Source of the DNA: an uncultured Sutterella sp.
GTDB lineage: Bacteria > Pseudomonadota > Gammaproteobacteria > Burkholderiales > Burkholderiaceae_F
Assembly: GCA_900757865.1 (NCBI GenBank)
Contig: CAAEPH010000045.1
Location: 1 to 40,347 of the forward strand
Direction: 5' to 3'
Length of the DNA: 40,347 bases
In this document: positions 1-8,506 of the stretch, piece after piece
How the letters are laid out: every line of letters starts with the position of its first letter
Position numbering within the stretch: the first letter of the stretch is position 1
Position numbers and translations under genes: made by a program
Notes under the pieces: generated by a model
Databases searched by the model: none
What the model was told of the DNA's origin: nothing
Seen by the model: the letters and a program-made list of their open reading frames with translations, nothing else

Positions 1-32
1 CGAGCGTCTAAAATATCAAATGGGTTAATCAT
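1..32 (-). CDS. 5' end of a leftward gene cut by the window edge
   Basis: Read on the minus strand, an ATG at 32-30 opens a frame that stays open to the window edge and begins MINPFDILDA. No earlier in-frame start exists, because a TAA lies just upstream in that frame. A GGA lies a few bases before the ATG as a weak ribosome site. Ten codons are too few to identify a family, and the frame could be chance. It would be divergent from the DUF1840 gene, so 33-81 would hold both promoters. Confidence 0.3.
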   Translation of the reverse strand, partial: MINPFDILDA

Positions 33-81
33 AGTCCATACTAATGCTCTAGTGAGCCTATTTCATTAAAGGAAGATAGCA

Positions 82-462
82 ATGGCTTTAATAGTTTTTT
101 CGTGCCGAGTAACGGGTCCCTTTATGATGTTTGAGGAAACTGCAAAAGAGATTTTTAAAACACTCGGTCGTTCCTGGCGAACACAAGGGGCTTTTGCTGC
201 TGATGAACTTCCCGGACTATTAGAAAAATTAAATGATGCAGAGCGTAAAGACAAAGAACGACTCGCAGCAATAGCTGCTGAGAGAGAAAGAAAATTACGT
301 GCGTCTTCTTATGATGAGGAGCTTCGCATTCTCGAAGAGGAAAAGCAGAAAGCCAAAGAAGAACGTGAGAAAGTGAACTTTTATCAGCGCATTGTGCCTC
401 TACAAAATATGATGAAGAGAGCGATTCAAAAAGAAGAGCCAATCATGTGGGATTTAGCTTAA
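82..462 (+). CDS. DUF1840 domain protein
   Basis: This is a 126-residue cytoplasmic protein of unknown function. Residues 1-55 match my memory of the DUF1840 family: a short beta-strand start (MALIVFSCRVTG), then an FMMFEETAKEIFKTLG-type helix, then a segment reading GAFAADELPGLLEKL. The rest (about 52-126) is strongly charged, rich in Glu, Lys and Arg, and predicted to be helical or coiled-coil. DUF1840 proteins are typical of betaproteobacteria and are usually about 100-115 residues long. The ATG at 82 has a GGAAG at 71-75, which supports this start. The gene stands alone: the next gene (trkH) converges on it and an inverted repeat follows at 511-538. I assign no function. Confidence 0.75.
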   Translation: MALIVFSCRVTGPFMMFEETAKEIFKTLGRSWRTQGAFAADELPGLLEKLNDAERKDKERLAAIAAERERKLRASSYDEELRILEEEKQKAKEEREKVNFYQRIVPLQNMMKRAIQKEEPIMWDLA

Positions 463-510
463 GCATGGTGGCGTGAAAGGCGTTTTTCAACATTACTACA
501 CCAGAGGAAT

Positions 511-538
511 GGGTCAGAGATTTTGATTAATCTGACCC
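511..538 (+). terminator. possible terminator after the DUF1840 gene
   Basis: A perfect 8-bp inverted repeat (GGGTCAGA / TCTGACCC) with a 12-nt loop lies between the convergent DUF1840 and trkH genes. The downstream plus strand (TTTCCACTTTAT) is only moderately T-rich, so it could act weakly in one or both directions. Confidence 0.4.
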
Positions 539-599
539 TTTCCACTTTATGCATGGCGACGGAGGTTTGAGCGTTAGGCAATTCGTCGAAAAGTGACGA

Positions 600-2072
600 T
601 TAGATTTTCCAGAAGTTTTTAGTGAATAGCACAAAAACCGTATAGAGTTCTAGTCGTCCAATAAGCATCAAAAATGTGCAAACCCACAATTGCGAGTCAT
701 TCAGATAGGAGTAGTTTCCTACCGGTCCAACATTTCCTAAGGCTGGTCCTAAGTTTGAAATCATAGCTAAGGGTGCAGAGAGTGCTTCAGCTGTATCCAA
801 ACCGGATAAAAAGAGAATAATGACTCCGACCAAATAGGTCATCAACCAAATCATCAGATAGACCAAGACGGCGAAACTGATTTTATTATCAATGAGAGTA
901 TCTCCGACCCTTAGCGGAACAGCGGCTTTCGGGTACAGAAGAAGCATCATTTCTCGTTTAAGCTGTCTAGCAAGAATAAGCAAGCGAATGTGCTTGATTC
1001 CTCCTCCAGTTGACCCTGCGCAGGTAGCAAAACAAGCGGCCAGCATCAAAATAATAGGTAAACCTTGAGGCCAAGTGGAGTAATCAGTATTGGAAAAACC
1101 CGTTGTTGAGGCTACTGAGATAACTGAAAAAATCGCATATCGAAGATTAGATTCCCAGCTGTCGTAGTAGTTTTGAGCGTAAAGAATGAAAAAAGTAAGA
1201 CAAACTAAAACCAGGCAAGTTCTAAACCAAGCAATCGCTTCGGGGTTATGAAGATACACGAATAAATTATGTCGATGCCATGCTAGAAAGTGTAGGGAAA
1301 AATTGAAACCGCATAACAGCATGAAGAAGGCAGCAACATAGTCAATTCGGGCGGAGTTAAAGAAAGCATAACTGCTATCATGAGCTGAAATACCTGATAG
1401 GCTGACAGTCGTCATCATATGCATAATGGCATCTGTCCACTCCATTCCTGCCATGTGGTAGGCAATGGCACAACACAAGGAAATACTAAAATAGATCGCG
1501 TACAGTGCTTTAGCGGTATCGGCTATTCTGGGAGTCAGTTTTTGTTCTTTTAGTGGCCCACTCGTTTCGGCTTTGAGAATTTGGGCCCCACCCACTCCCA
1601 AAAGTGGAAGAATAGCGACGGACAAAACAATCAACCCCATTCCACCTAACCAAGACAAAAAGCATCTCCATCCGTTTAGGGATAACGGAAGATGATCTAG
1701 TCCCGTCATGATGGTTGCCCCGGTAGTTGATAAGCAAGACATCATTTCAAAATAGAGTTGAGAAAAAGAGTACGAGGGCATTTCTAGCACAAATGGAATT
1801 GTGCTAAAAAGAGGGAAGGTCGTCCAGATGAGACTGACTAATAAAAAACCGTGTCTCGCAGTCAGTTCGGTTTTGTAGTGACGTGTGGTTAGTGTAAAAA
1901 ATAATCCTGTACAAAAAGTAATAGCCACTCCTATCATAAAGCTTTGTACCAGTTCAGGATCATAAATAAGCGCGACGACGAGCGGGACTAGCATAGCTCC
2001 CGCAAACCACATCAGTACAAGGCCAGAGACGTTTAAAACGGGGAGTAGAAGATAACGGATAGTATTTAACAT
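600..2072 (-). CDS. trkH: Trk potassium uptake system, membrane subunit TrkH
   Basis: This is the potassium-translocating subunit of the Trk system in the inner membrane, working with the cytoplasmic gating subunit TrkA encoded just upstream. The protein is hydrophobic throughout, with the repeated membrane-pore-membrane layout of the Trk/Ktr family. Selectivity-filter segments are visible: STTGATIMTG near the first pore, SVASTTGFSN in the third and LGPALGNVGPVGN in the last. The typical TCAGSTGGGIKHIR loop is also present. The longest frame starts at 2081 (MVIMLN), but I prefer the ATG at 2072, because a GGATGG sits 5 nt upstream and the resulting MLNTIRYLL start is more usual. That gives 490 residues, normal for the family. 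It is the last gene of the fmt-to-trkH cluster, 12 bp after the trkA stop. Confidence 0.95.
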   Translation of the reverse strand: MLNTIRYLLLPVLNVSGLVLMWFAGAMLVPLVVALIYDPELVQSFMIGVAITFCTGLFFTLTTRHYKTELTARHGFLLVSLIWTTFPLFSTIPFVLEMPSYSFSQLYFEMMSCLSTTGATIMTGLDHLPLSLNGWRCFLSWLGGMGLIVLSVAILPLLGVGGAQILKAETSGPLKEQKLTPRIADTAKALYAIYFSISLCCAIAYHMAGMEWTDAIMHMMTTVSLSGISAHDSSYAFFNSARIDYVAAFFMLLCGFNFSLHFLAWHRHNLFVYLHNPEAIAWFRTCLVLVCLTFFILYAQNYYDSWESNLRYAIFSVISVASTTGFSNTDYSTWPQGLPIILMLAACFATCAGSTGGGIKHIRLLILARQLKREMMLLLYPKAAVPLRVGDTLIDNKISFAVLVYLMIWLMTYLVGVIILFLSGLDTAEALSAPLAMISNLGPALGNVGPVGNYSYLNDSQLWVCTFLMLIGRLELYTVFVLFTKNFWKI

Positions 2073-2084
2073 AATTACCATCCG

Positions 2085-3485
2085 TTAGAAGAAACCAACA
2101 TCCACGGTAAATAAGCGCTCTATCTTTGGTAATAAACGCTTTGAAGCGACGAAAAGGATGACATGATCCTCGGCTTCAATCACTGTCTCTTTCTCTCCCA
2201 TGAGGACAAGGGGGACTCCATCTTGGTCTCGAATGATGGCGCCAATGTTACAGCCTTCAGGCAAGGCAATGTCACCGATGCGTCGTCCTACGACTTTAGA
2301 GCTGTGTTTATCTCCGTGGGCAATAATTTCTAATGCCTCAGCAACCCCTCGACGGAGACTGAACGCAGAAACGACGTCACCGCGACGAACATGGCGGATA
2401 AGTTCTCCCAGCGCAGCCGTGGTTGTGGACACAGTAATATCGATTTGTTCGCCTTGAACAAGATCGTTATAAGCTTTACGGTTAACTAACGCGATCGTAC
2501 GTTGAGCGCCGAGCTTTTTGGCTAATAGTGCGCTAAGAATATTATTTTCGTCGTCATCCGATAAAGATATAAAGAGATCGCAGGTGCCGATTCCTGCGGA
2601 ATCTAAAACATCCTCACTTGTAAAGTCGCCCTCGATGATGATGGCCTTGTCGCCTAATTGTTGAGATAGGCGTTTAGCTGAGGTCTTATCCTCTTCTAAG
2701 ATTCGTATGTTATAGGACTGACTGCTGCTTTGTAGAAGCAACTTTGACAACTGGTAGGTCATATTTGGCTTACCAGCCATAATGATATTTTTGATCGGTT
2801 CTTCGCGATGCCGAAACTCCGCCATTACACTGCGTGCATAGTTGGAATCACATAGACAAATCACTTCATCATTGGCTTCGATAACCGTTGAAGCGGTTAA
2901 GTCAAGACGGCGATTTCTACGGAAAACAGCGACAATACGAGCGGGAACTTTGGGTAAATGAGTGAAAAGATCTCTGACAGGACGTCCTGACAGGGGGCTT
3001 CCCGCTTTCGTGCGCACGGCTAGAAGACTCGCCCTACCTTCGCCAAATTCTTGTACTTGAAGCGCTTCAGGGAATGTGATCAATTTGGCTAAATAGTTCA
3101 CTACGGTGAGTTCTGGCCAAATGATGGATGTCGCTTCAAAGCCTTCTTCCCCTAAAATACGAGGGTAATTTCTAAGTTCGTTATTTCTCACCCGGGCTAT
3201 GCGAGTGGGAATATTAAACATTTGAGCACATAACAGGGAAACGACCAGATTTGTTTCATCGCTGGAGGTTACAGCGATGAGCATGTCTGTATCCGCTGCA
3301 CCAGCATCGGTGAGCACTTGTGGACTTGTGGCATTGCCCACGACACCTCGTAAATCGAAGCGAGACTGCAAAAAGGTGATGTGATCGGGATTGGTATCCA
3401 CAATCGTTATGTCATTGGCCTCAGAAACAAGGCTTTCAGCAATAGAGCTTCCTATTCGACCGGCTCCGACAATGAGGATTTTCAT
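2085..3485 (-). CDS. trkA: Trk potassium uptake system, NAD-binding regulatory subunit TrkA
   Basis: This is a cytoplasmic peripheral protein that binds NAD(H) or ATP and gates TrkH. At 466 residues it has the usual two-repeat architecture. The first RCK_N Rossmann fold begins MKILIVGAGRIGSSIAESL, with an acidic residue ending strand 2 (TIVDTNPD). An RCK_C domain follows at about 145-225. A second RCK_N begins near 234 (NIIMAGKPNMTYQLSKLLL), where the glycine-rich loop is degenerate compared with the first. A second RCK_C lies at about 375-460. The gene is 21 bp downstream of ntrX and immediately upstream of trkH, so the Trk pair is probably cotranscribed with the NtrYX two-component genes. 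That suggests the sensor pathway and potassium uptake are linked in expression, though this is inference from gene order only. Confidence 0.95.
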   Translation of the reverse strand: MKILIVGAGRIGSSIAESLVSEANDITIVDTNPDHITFLQSRFDLRGVVGNATSPQVLTDAGAADTDMLIAVTSSDETNLVVSLLCAQMFNIPTRIARVRNNELRNYPRILGEEGFEATSIIWPELTVVNYLAKLITFPEALQVQEFGEGRASLLAVRTKAGSPLSGRPVRDLFTHLPKVPARIVAVFRRNRRLDLTASTVIEANDEVICLCDSNYARSVMAEFRHREEPIKNIIMAGKPNMTYQLSKLLLQSSSQSYNIRILEEDKTSAKRLSQQLGDKAIIIEGDFTSEDVLDSAGIGTCDLFISLSDDDENNILSALLAKKLGAQRTIALVNRKAYNDLVQGEQIDITVSTTTAALGELIRHVRRGDVVSAFSLRRGVAEALEIIAHGDKHSSKVVGRRIGDIALPEGCNIGAIIRDQDGVPLVLMGEKETVIEAEDHVILFVASKRLLPKIERLFTVDVGFF

Positions 3486-3506
3486 ATTAACCTCGATCAG
3501 AAACGG

Positions 3507-4322
3507 TTATGGCGTATCAAACGGTTTAGTAGAGCCATTTGGCCGTCCGAAGACTGGTAAGCGCTTATCTGACGTATCCTGTTTCGTTAACTCGAGTGTA
3601 TCTAGCCCTAACGCTTTGAGTTTTCTGTAAAGATGCGTTCTTTCTAATTGGGAGTGTGCAGCAAGTCCCGCCACAGAACCGTCATGCAAATGAAGTACGC
3701 GCGTGAGATAAGCGCGTTCAAAATCTTCACGCATATCTCGGAAAGAACGGTTGAAGTCTAAGACAATCCCGAGAGGAGCTACTTCAATAACAGGCAGTTT
3801 GCCTACTTGGAACCCATTGGCTTGCTCAACACTGGGAATTCCTTTTTCGAGCAGATAACACCCTTCGCATGGAATAGGATGATGCAGATGCATGATTCCC
3901 TTGAGTTCAGATGTTTTTCCTGAGACAAGGGCCTCAAACGATTGCTTACCCATGACTTTCCAGTCTTGAAGGACGCGTTCACACGTCTGTAAAAGACGTT
4001 TCATGGCAATCGGTTTTTCAAGGAAGTCCATGGCACCAAAGCGTGTAGCTTCCATAGCCGTTTCAATAGTACCGTGACCAGACATCATAATGACAGGACA
4101 GTTGATTGCCCCTGTGGCAACCCATTCTTTTAAGAGGGTTACCCCATCGGTATCAGGCATCCAAATATCGAGCAAAATGAGATCAAATTTATCTTCCTTA
4201 ACGCAAGCTCTAGCGTGTGTGGCATCTTGCGCTGTTGAAACAGCGTATCCCTCATCTTCCAATATTTCAGAAAGAAGAGTCCGGATGCCGAGTTCGTCAT
4301 CAACAATCAAAACATGGGGCAT
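3507..4322 (-). CDS. ntrX: NtrX-like response regulator lacking the AAA+ domain
   Basis: This is the response-regulator partner of the upstream kinase NtrY. Residues 1-120 form a receiver domain with acidic residues D8/D9, phospho-acceptor D52 (in LLDIWMPD), a switch residue in the SGHG segment and K103 (EKP). Residues about 205-240 form a Fis-type helix-turn-helix (from YLTRVLHLHDGSVAGLAAHS to RTHLYRKLKALG). Classical NtrX has a sigma-54 AAA+ ATPase between these. Here only about 85 residues separate them, with no Walker A, GAFTGA or Walker B motif. The linker instead contains HLHHPIPCEGC (H145, H147, H148, C152, C155). At 271 residues it is far shorter than the roughly 450 usual for NtrX. 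It therefore should not activate sigma-54 promoters directly. The ATG at 4322 is preceded by GGAAGAA. The gene starts 19 bp after ntrY. Confidence 0.88.
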   Translation of the reverse strand: MPHVLIVDDELGIRTLLSEILEDEGYAVSTAQDATHARACVKEDKFDLILLDIWMPDTDGVTLLKEWVATGAINCPVIMMSGHGTIETAMEATRFGAMDFLEKPIAMKRLLQTCERVLQDWKVMGKQSFEALVSGKTSELKGIMHLHHPIPCEGCYLLEKGIPSVEQANGFQVGKLPVIEVAPLGIVLDFNRSFRDMREDFERAYLTRVLHLHDGSVAGLAAHSQLERTHLYRKLKALGLDTLELTKQDTSDKRLPVFGRPNGSTKPFDTP

Positions 4323-4341
4323 TATGTTCTTCCACTAAAAG

Positions 4342-6591
4342 TTAATTCGCTTCACTATTAATCAGAGCTTTAAAAGTTATTTCAATAGTTGCTCCAAGTA
4401 TTGTATTGGTTTTTGGGTCCAGCTGATTCGATAGGATAATCGTAGCGCTATGTTCATCCAAGATTTTTTTGACCATCGGAAGCCCGAGACCCGTTCCCGT
4501 CGGCTTTGTAGTTACATAAGGTTCAAAAGCTGCTTGGAGAATACTGTCATCGAAGCCACTGCCGTTATCAGATACAAATAGTTTAACAGCACAGGCTTTT
4601 GATGGTTGAGTAGTAGAAACGACAGATTGGGTGCGGACCGTTATCCTCGGAGTTTGGTTTTCTTTTGCTGCATCAATACTGTTGGAAATTAAATTATGGA
4701 TGACTTGTCGTAGTTGAGACGAGTCGCCCATGATTTGTGGGATATGAGGTTCTAATGCAAGGTCAACCTGGATGCCGGCATCGTGATACAGTCCCACTGA
4801 TTCCATTAGTAATTCATTTAAATCAATAGGGAACAGTGAAGCGTCGGGTAATCGTGCATAATCCCGGAAGTCATTAATCATCTGCTTGAGAGCATCGACT
4901 TGTGTCACAATGGTAGTGATGGTTTTATGTAACAGCGCCAAATCTTTTTCATCACTCAACCGTTTCTCTAACTTGAACTCGAGGCGTTCAGCTGATAAGC
5001 GGATTGGGGTTAGGGGATTTTTGATTTCATGCGCCAGTCGTCGAGCAACCTCCCCCCAAGCTGTCGCTCTTTGGGCGTGTACTAATTGAGTAATATCATC
5101 GAAAACAAGCACCCAGCCTGATTGACTACCGAGGCTAATAGGTGACACACGGAAATAGAGAACGAGTTTTTTGTGTTGTACCGTCCGTTCATACTCAAAA
5201 GTGTAAGCATCGGCATTTAGGAGTTTTTGATTTCGCTCCTCGGTCAATTTGAGTGCCAGTGCTTGGTCGACAAGGTCCAATTGCTCTCCTGAAACGAGAG
5301 GAGGATCAACAAAAATCTGTCTAGCAGTTGGATTGGTGGTCACAATCGTGTTGTGCTGATCCAATACGATCACGCCAGAAGAAATGTTATTCAAAACCCG
5401 TTCCAAAAATTCTTGAGCTAATTGCGCATCTTTTCTTTGAATTTCCAAACTCCGTCGTGTTTCTGATACCTCTTTTATCATTGAATTAAAAGACTGAGTA
5501 AGTTCATTGATTTCATCGCCACTTGGAAATTCTTTAATGGGTTCGTAATTCCCTTTGGAGACACTTTTAGTGCCCGCTGCGAGTTGCATGACTGGAGCGG
5601 TTGTTTTTCTAGCAAACGAGAAGGCGACAACAATACTGGTAAAGGCTGATAGTAACAGTGTGAGAGTGAGCGTTAGGCCGTAAATGGTCCGTAGTGATGC
5701 CCGGCTTAGGGTGAGTTCTTGGTATTCACGATACCCATCAACAAGTTGAGCAGCATTCTTGGCAATGTTGTCTGGAATAGGTTGGGTGAGCTGAAGAAAT
5801 AGTTGCTGGGATTCTTGTTTTGAGGGTAATAAAATAGAAAACTGTACCCTTTCAGTATCTAATTGAGCTGTATGTAAGACGGGAATAGGGACAATTACAC
5901 GAATACGTAATTCGTTTGTGGAGGTGTTTTGTGTTTCAAAAGCATCGCCATCAATGACACTATAAAGCCCTGATGTCTGGGCCGATTGCAACTGAAATGC
6001 GCTTGGCATATCAGGAATCAGAACACTTAACTTGCTACCCGAGGCTGCAACAGCGACGCCATTGGCAGTCACTACTAACCCTTCTACTCCAGCCTGTGCA
6101 TTGAGGTGTTTCATCAAATCTGACATGATTTGGGATGGTGGCGTTGTAGCTAGGGAGTCGGCTAGCTTTTTAGCATCCTCTTCGGTGTTGTGTTGAAGTT
6201 GACTAAGGATGCTACGCGTTATGGAAACGCCAGCATCTAGAGCGTTTTCAACTCTTACATCAAACCAGGAATCGATAGAGCGATTGATGTATGCGTGTGA
6301 GATGAGATAGATGACAATGATTGGGATGAGGGCAATAGAGGTGGTGGTCAAGGCAAGTTTAGCCGTCATTTTCGAGCCAAACTGCTTCTGAGTGTAGGAG
6401 CGTGTTAGTCGGATGACCATTGCCATGACTACAGCAAAGAGAATGCTGACAATGACAACGTTAATAACTAGTAAGACAGGGAAATAACGATCAAACAGTC
6501 GGCTTTCTGCGCTAGTGATAACGAGTCCACCGAATGCAATAACGCTCAGTGCAATACTAACAATCGTTCCGTATCTAAACCAACGTGGCAT
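4342..6591 (-). CDS. ntrY: NtrY-like membrane sensor histidine kinase
   Basis: This is an inner-membrane sensor kinase of the NtrY family, 749 residues long. The N-terminus has three hydrophobic segments (about 8-28, 37-60 and 79-100), then a periplasmic sensing region to about 310. A fourth transmembrane helix follows (TIYGLTLTLTLLLSAFTSIVV), then a HAMP domain (about 335-390) and a PAS domain (about 400-500, around NNISSGVIVLDQHNTIVTTN). The phospho-acceptor is in RRLAHEIKNPLTPIRLSAER, with His near residue 521. The HATPase domain shows the N box (LISNSIDAAKENQ), SDNGSGFDD and TGTGLGLPMVKK. The order matches alphaproteobacterial NtrY, which responds to nitrogen or redox state; the signal sensed here is unknown. 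It probably phosphorylates the adjacent truncated NtrX. It starts 12 bp after the DUF4390 gene. Confidence 0.93.
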   Translation of the reverse strand: MPRWFRYGTIVSIALSVIAFGGLVITSAESRLFDRYFPVLLVINVVIVSILFAVVMAMVIRLTRSYTQKQFGSKMTAKLALTTTSIALIPIIVIYLISHAYINRSIDSWFDVRVENALDAGVSITRSILSQLQHNTEEDAKKLADSLATTPPSQIMSDLMKHLNAQAGVEGLVVTANGVAVAASGSKLSVLIPDMPSAFQLQSAQTSGLYSVIDGDAFETQNTSTNELRIRVIVPIPVLHTAQLDTERVQFSILLPSKQESQQLFLQLTQPIPDNIAKNAAQLVDGYREYQELTLSRASLRTIYGLTLTLTLLLSAFTSIVVAFSFARKTTAPVMQLAAGTKSVSKGNYEPIKEFPSGDEINELTQSFNSMIKEVSETRRSLEIQRKDAQLAQEFLERVLNNISSGVIVLDQHNTIVTTNPTARQIFVDPPLVSGEQLDLVDQALALKLTEERNQKLLNADAYTFEYERTVQHKKLVLYFRVSPISLGSQSGWVLVFDDITQLVHAQRATAWGEVARRLAHEIKNPLTPIRLSAERLEFKLEKRLSDEKDLALLHKTITTIVTQVDALKQMINDFRDYARLPDASLFPIDLNELLMESVGLYHDAGIQVDLALEPHIPQIMGDSSQLRQVIHNLISNSIDAAKENQTPRITVRTQSVVSTTQPSKACAVKLFVSDNGSGFDDSILQAAFEPYVTTKPTGTGLGLPMVKKILDEHSATIILSNQLDPKTNTILGATIEITFKALINSEAN

Positions 6592-6603
6592 AACAATAGA
6601 TTC

Positions 6604-7194
6604 CTATTTGATGCCAGGCAGAAGTTCCGCAGGAAGGCGAAGAGATTCCCAGTCACTCGAGATTGTCCAATCGCCTAAATTTGCATTAGTGACTTGCATC
6701 GCTTTAGGAAGTTTGGTGGTGTCCAAATAAAAGCGAACTTCTGCTGTGTAATTCGGAGACGATAAGATGTCTGCCTTGGCAACACGCCAGCGCCGAACCG
6801 TTTTGAGGTAAGGAATGACTTGCTCTAGGGTGTCGTAGTCTTGTGAGAATCCACTATATGAGAGTCGGTAACGTTGAGTGATGGGATTAAAGGCTAGTCG
6901 AACGATGTATTTTTCATCAACGATATCTTTGTCAATCCAGTACCAACGGTCTTTTGTGACTCTAAATTCATGGACAAAGTATAAAGGAATACCACGATGG
7001 AGCGCTTCATACAGTGTATGTGGAAGATCAAATTCGAAAGAGGCGCTAAGGAAGAGACCCGGTTTTTGACCAGGTTCGTCCAAAGTGAGCTCCGCCTGCA
7101 TAAGCGTTGCTTCTGCAGCTAGTGCCGTAGAACTTGCAGTAGCAACGAGAAAGTAGGCGAGGCAATATTTCAAACAATCTCTTCGTCCAATCAT
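6604..7194 (-). CDS. secreted DUF4390 domain protein
   Basis: This 196-residue protein has a clear N-terminal signal sequence (basic MIGRRDCLKY, hydrophobic CLAYFLVATASSTALA, then AEA), so it should be periplasmic. The mature part, with segments such as ASFEFDLPHTLYEALHRGIP, WYWIDKDI and RYRLSYSGF, fits DUF4390, a family that in betaproteobacteria is commonly encoded just before ntrY. A conserved neighbour of a sensor kinase may help in sensing or envelope function, but no activity is established and I infer none. It starts 4 bp after the rsmB stop and ends 12 bp before ntrY, so translation is probably coupled. The ATG at 7194 is the only start that keeps the whole signal peptide. Confidence 0.85.
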   Translation of the reverse strand: MIGRRDCLKYCLAYFLVATASSTALAAEATLMQAELTLDEPGQKPGLFLSASFEFDLPHTLYEALHRGIPLYFVHEFRVTKDRWYWIDKDIVDEKYIVRLAFNPITQRYRLSYSGFSQDYDTLEQVIPYLKTVRRWRVAKADILSSPNYTAEVRFYLDTTKLPKAMQVTNANLGDWTISSDWESLRLPAELLPGIK

Positions 7195-7198
7195 GAAT

Positions 7199-8506
7199 TT
7201 AAAGTGTTTTCTCTATCAGTGCGTAGAAGAAGCCATCATTAACCGATGGCAGTTGTTGTCCATGAACGTAATTTTGTTCTTGGGGTAACAGTACCATCAT
7301 ACCGTTATTAGAAGGAAAGAGTGGCTTGAGTTTCGCATCTGTATGGTTTGCCAGGAAAGTTTGTATTTGCTTTGTTCCTTCTTCTGGAAAAATGGAGCAC
7401 GTCACATAAAGCAAATGCCCTCCGACCTTTAACAGAGGCCATAGTTGTTTTAGCAAAACTTTTTGCTGTTCGGCTAAGTGCTTAATATCTTGTGGACGTC
7501 GAAGCCATGGTGTGTCTGGTTGGCGACGTGTGACTCCACTTGCCGTACAAGGAGCATCCAAAACAATAGCATCATAGGGTTGATGGTCCCACCAAGAGGT
7601 TGGTTTGGTGCCATCAGCAACTTTTACATCCGCGCTTAGGTTAAGGCGGTGCAAGTTTTCACGAATCCTTTCAGCCCTTTTAGGGTCTATTTCTAAGGAT
7701 GTCAGTTGTATTTGGAAGCGCTCAAGCAGGTGGGCAGTTTTTCCGCCTGGAGCAGCACAGGCGTCCAGTACGCGATCTCCAGGGCTAATCGGGAGCCATT
7801 CTGCTGCGAGTTGAGCCCCAGCATCTTGGACAGAACACAAACCGTCTTTGAATCCAGGAATATCATTCACATTCATTCCTTCGGATAAGCAAAGCGCTGA
7901 TTTTCCTACTTGTTTAGACACGATGCCTGAGGCAGCGAGTTGCTGTTGGAAGTCGACCAGTGAGGTTTTCTGCGTATTGATGCGCAAGGTCAACGGCGGG
8001 TGTCGAGTGGCAAGGGTTAGTATGGCTTCGGCTTGTTGAGGGTGGCACTGACGAATACGGTCAATCCACCATTGGGGAGCGTTAAACCGGCAATCGTCGC
8101 GATGAGCTGCCTTTTGGTCCAGTTCAACTTTCTGACGTAAATAACGTCGAAGGATCGCGTTGATAAATCCTGAGGCTTTCTGTGTTTTAAGGTGGTGCTT
8201 ACTCGCTTTTACGGTCTCATTGACTACTGTAAAATCTGTCAAACTTTCTAGTGTCATCGCACTAAAAGCGACTTCTAATAGCGCATAAACCGAACGTGTA
8301 GGCGCTCTTTGTGCAAGGCTTGCAATCAAAAAGGCATTTTTAGCCCTTTGTCTCAGACATTGGTACAACAGGGCTTGAGCTAAAGGGCGGTCTTGTGGAG
8401 GAAGCGAATATAAAGCTTCTGGTAGCAGAGTATTAATGGATAAATGGCTAGCGTTTTCTCGAATTTCGGCGACAAACGCTAAGATCTGCCAAAGAGGAGA
8501 GGTCAT
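7199..8506 (-). CDS. rsmB: 16S rRNA m5C967 methyltransferase RsmB
   Basis: RsmB uses S-adenosylmethionine to methylate cytosine 967 of 16S rRNA in the cytoplasm. The 435-residue protein has the expected two parts. The first is an N-terminal NusB-like RNA-binding domain (about 1-145, with FTVVNETVKASK and SGFINAILRRYLR). The second is a C-terminal Rossmann methyltransferase. The SAM loop is DACAAPGGKTAHLLE near residue 248. The two family cysteines are in LDAPCTASGVTRRQPD and YVTCSIFPEE; the latter carries the nucleophile in RNA m5C enzymes. Length is normal (E. coli 429). The ATG overlaps the fmt stop in an ATGA arrangement, which implies translational coupling with fmt, as in many bacteria. 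Confidence 0.96.
   Translation of the reverse strand: MTSPLWQILAFVAEIRENASHLSINTLLPEALYSLPPQDRPLAQALLYQCLRQRAKNAFLIASLAQRAPTRSVYALLEVAFSAMTLESLTDFTVVNETVKASKHHLKTQKASGFINAILRRYLRQKVELDQKAAHRDDCRFNAPQWWIDRIRQCHPQQAEAILTLATRHPPLTLRINTQKTSLVDFQQQLAASGIVSKQVGKSALCLSEGMNVNDIPGFKDGLCSVQDAGAQLAAEWLPISPGDRVLDACAAPGGKTAHLLERFQIQLTSLEIDPKRAERIRENLHRLNLSADVKVADGTKPTSWWDHQPYDAIVLDAPCTASGVTRRQPDTPWLRRPQDIKHLAEQQKVLLKQLWPLLKVGGHLLYVTCSIFPEEGTKQIQTFLANHTDAKLKPLFPSNNGMMVLLPQEQNYVHGQQLPSVNDGFFYALIEKTL

Noticed and set aside
155..442. 95-codon minus-strand frame opposite the DUF1840 gene
   Set aside because: The plus-strand frame has the family match and ribosome site; this one reflects the charged-codon bias of the opposite strand.
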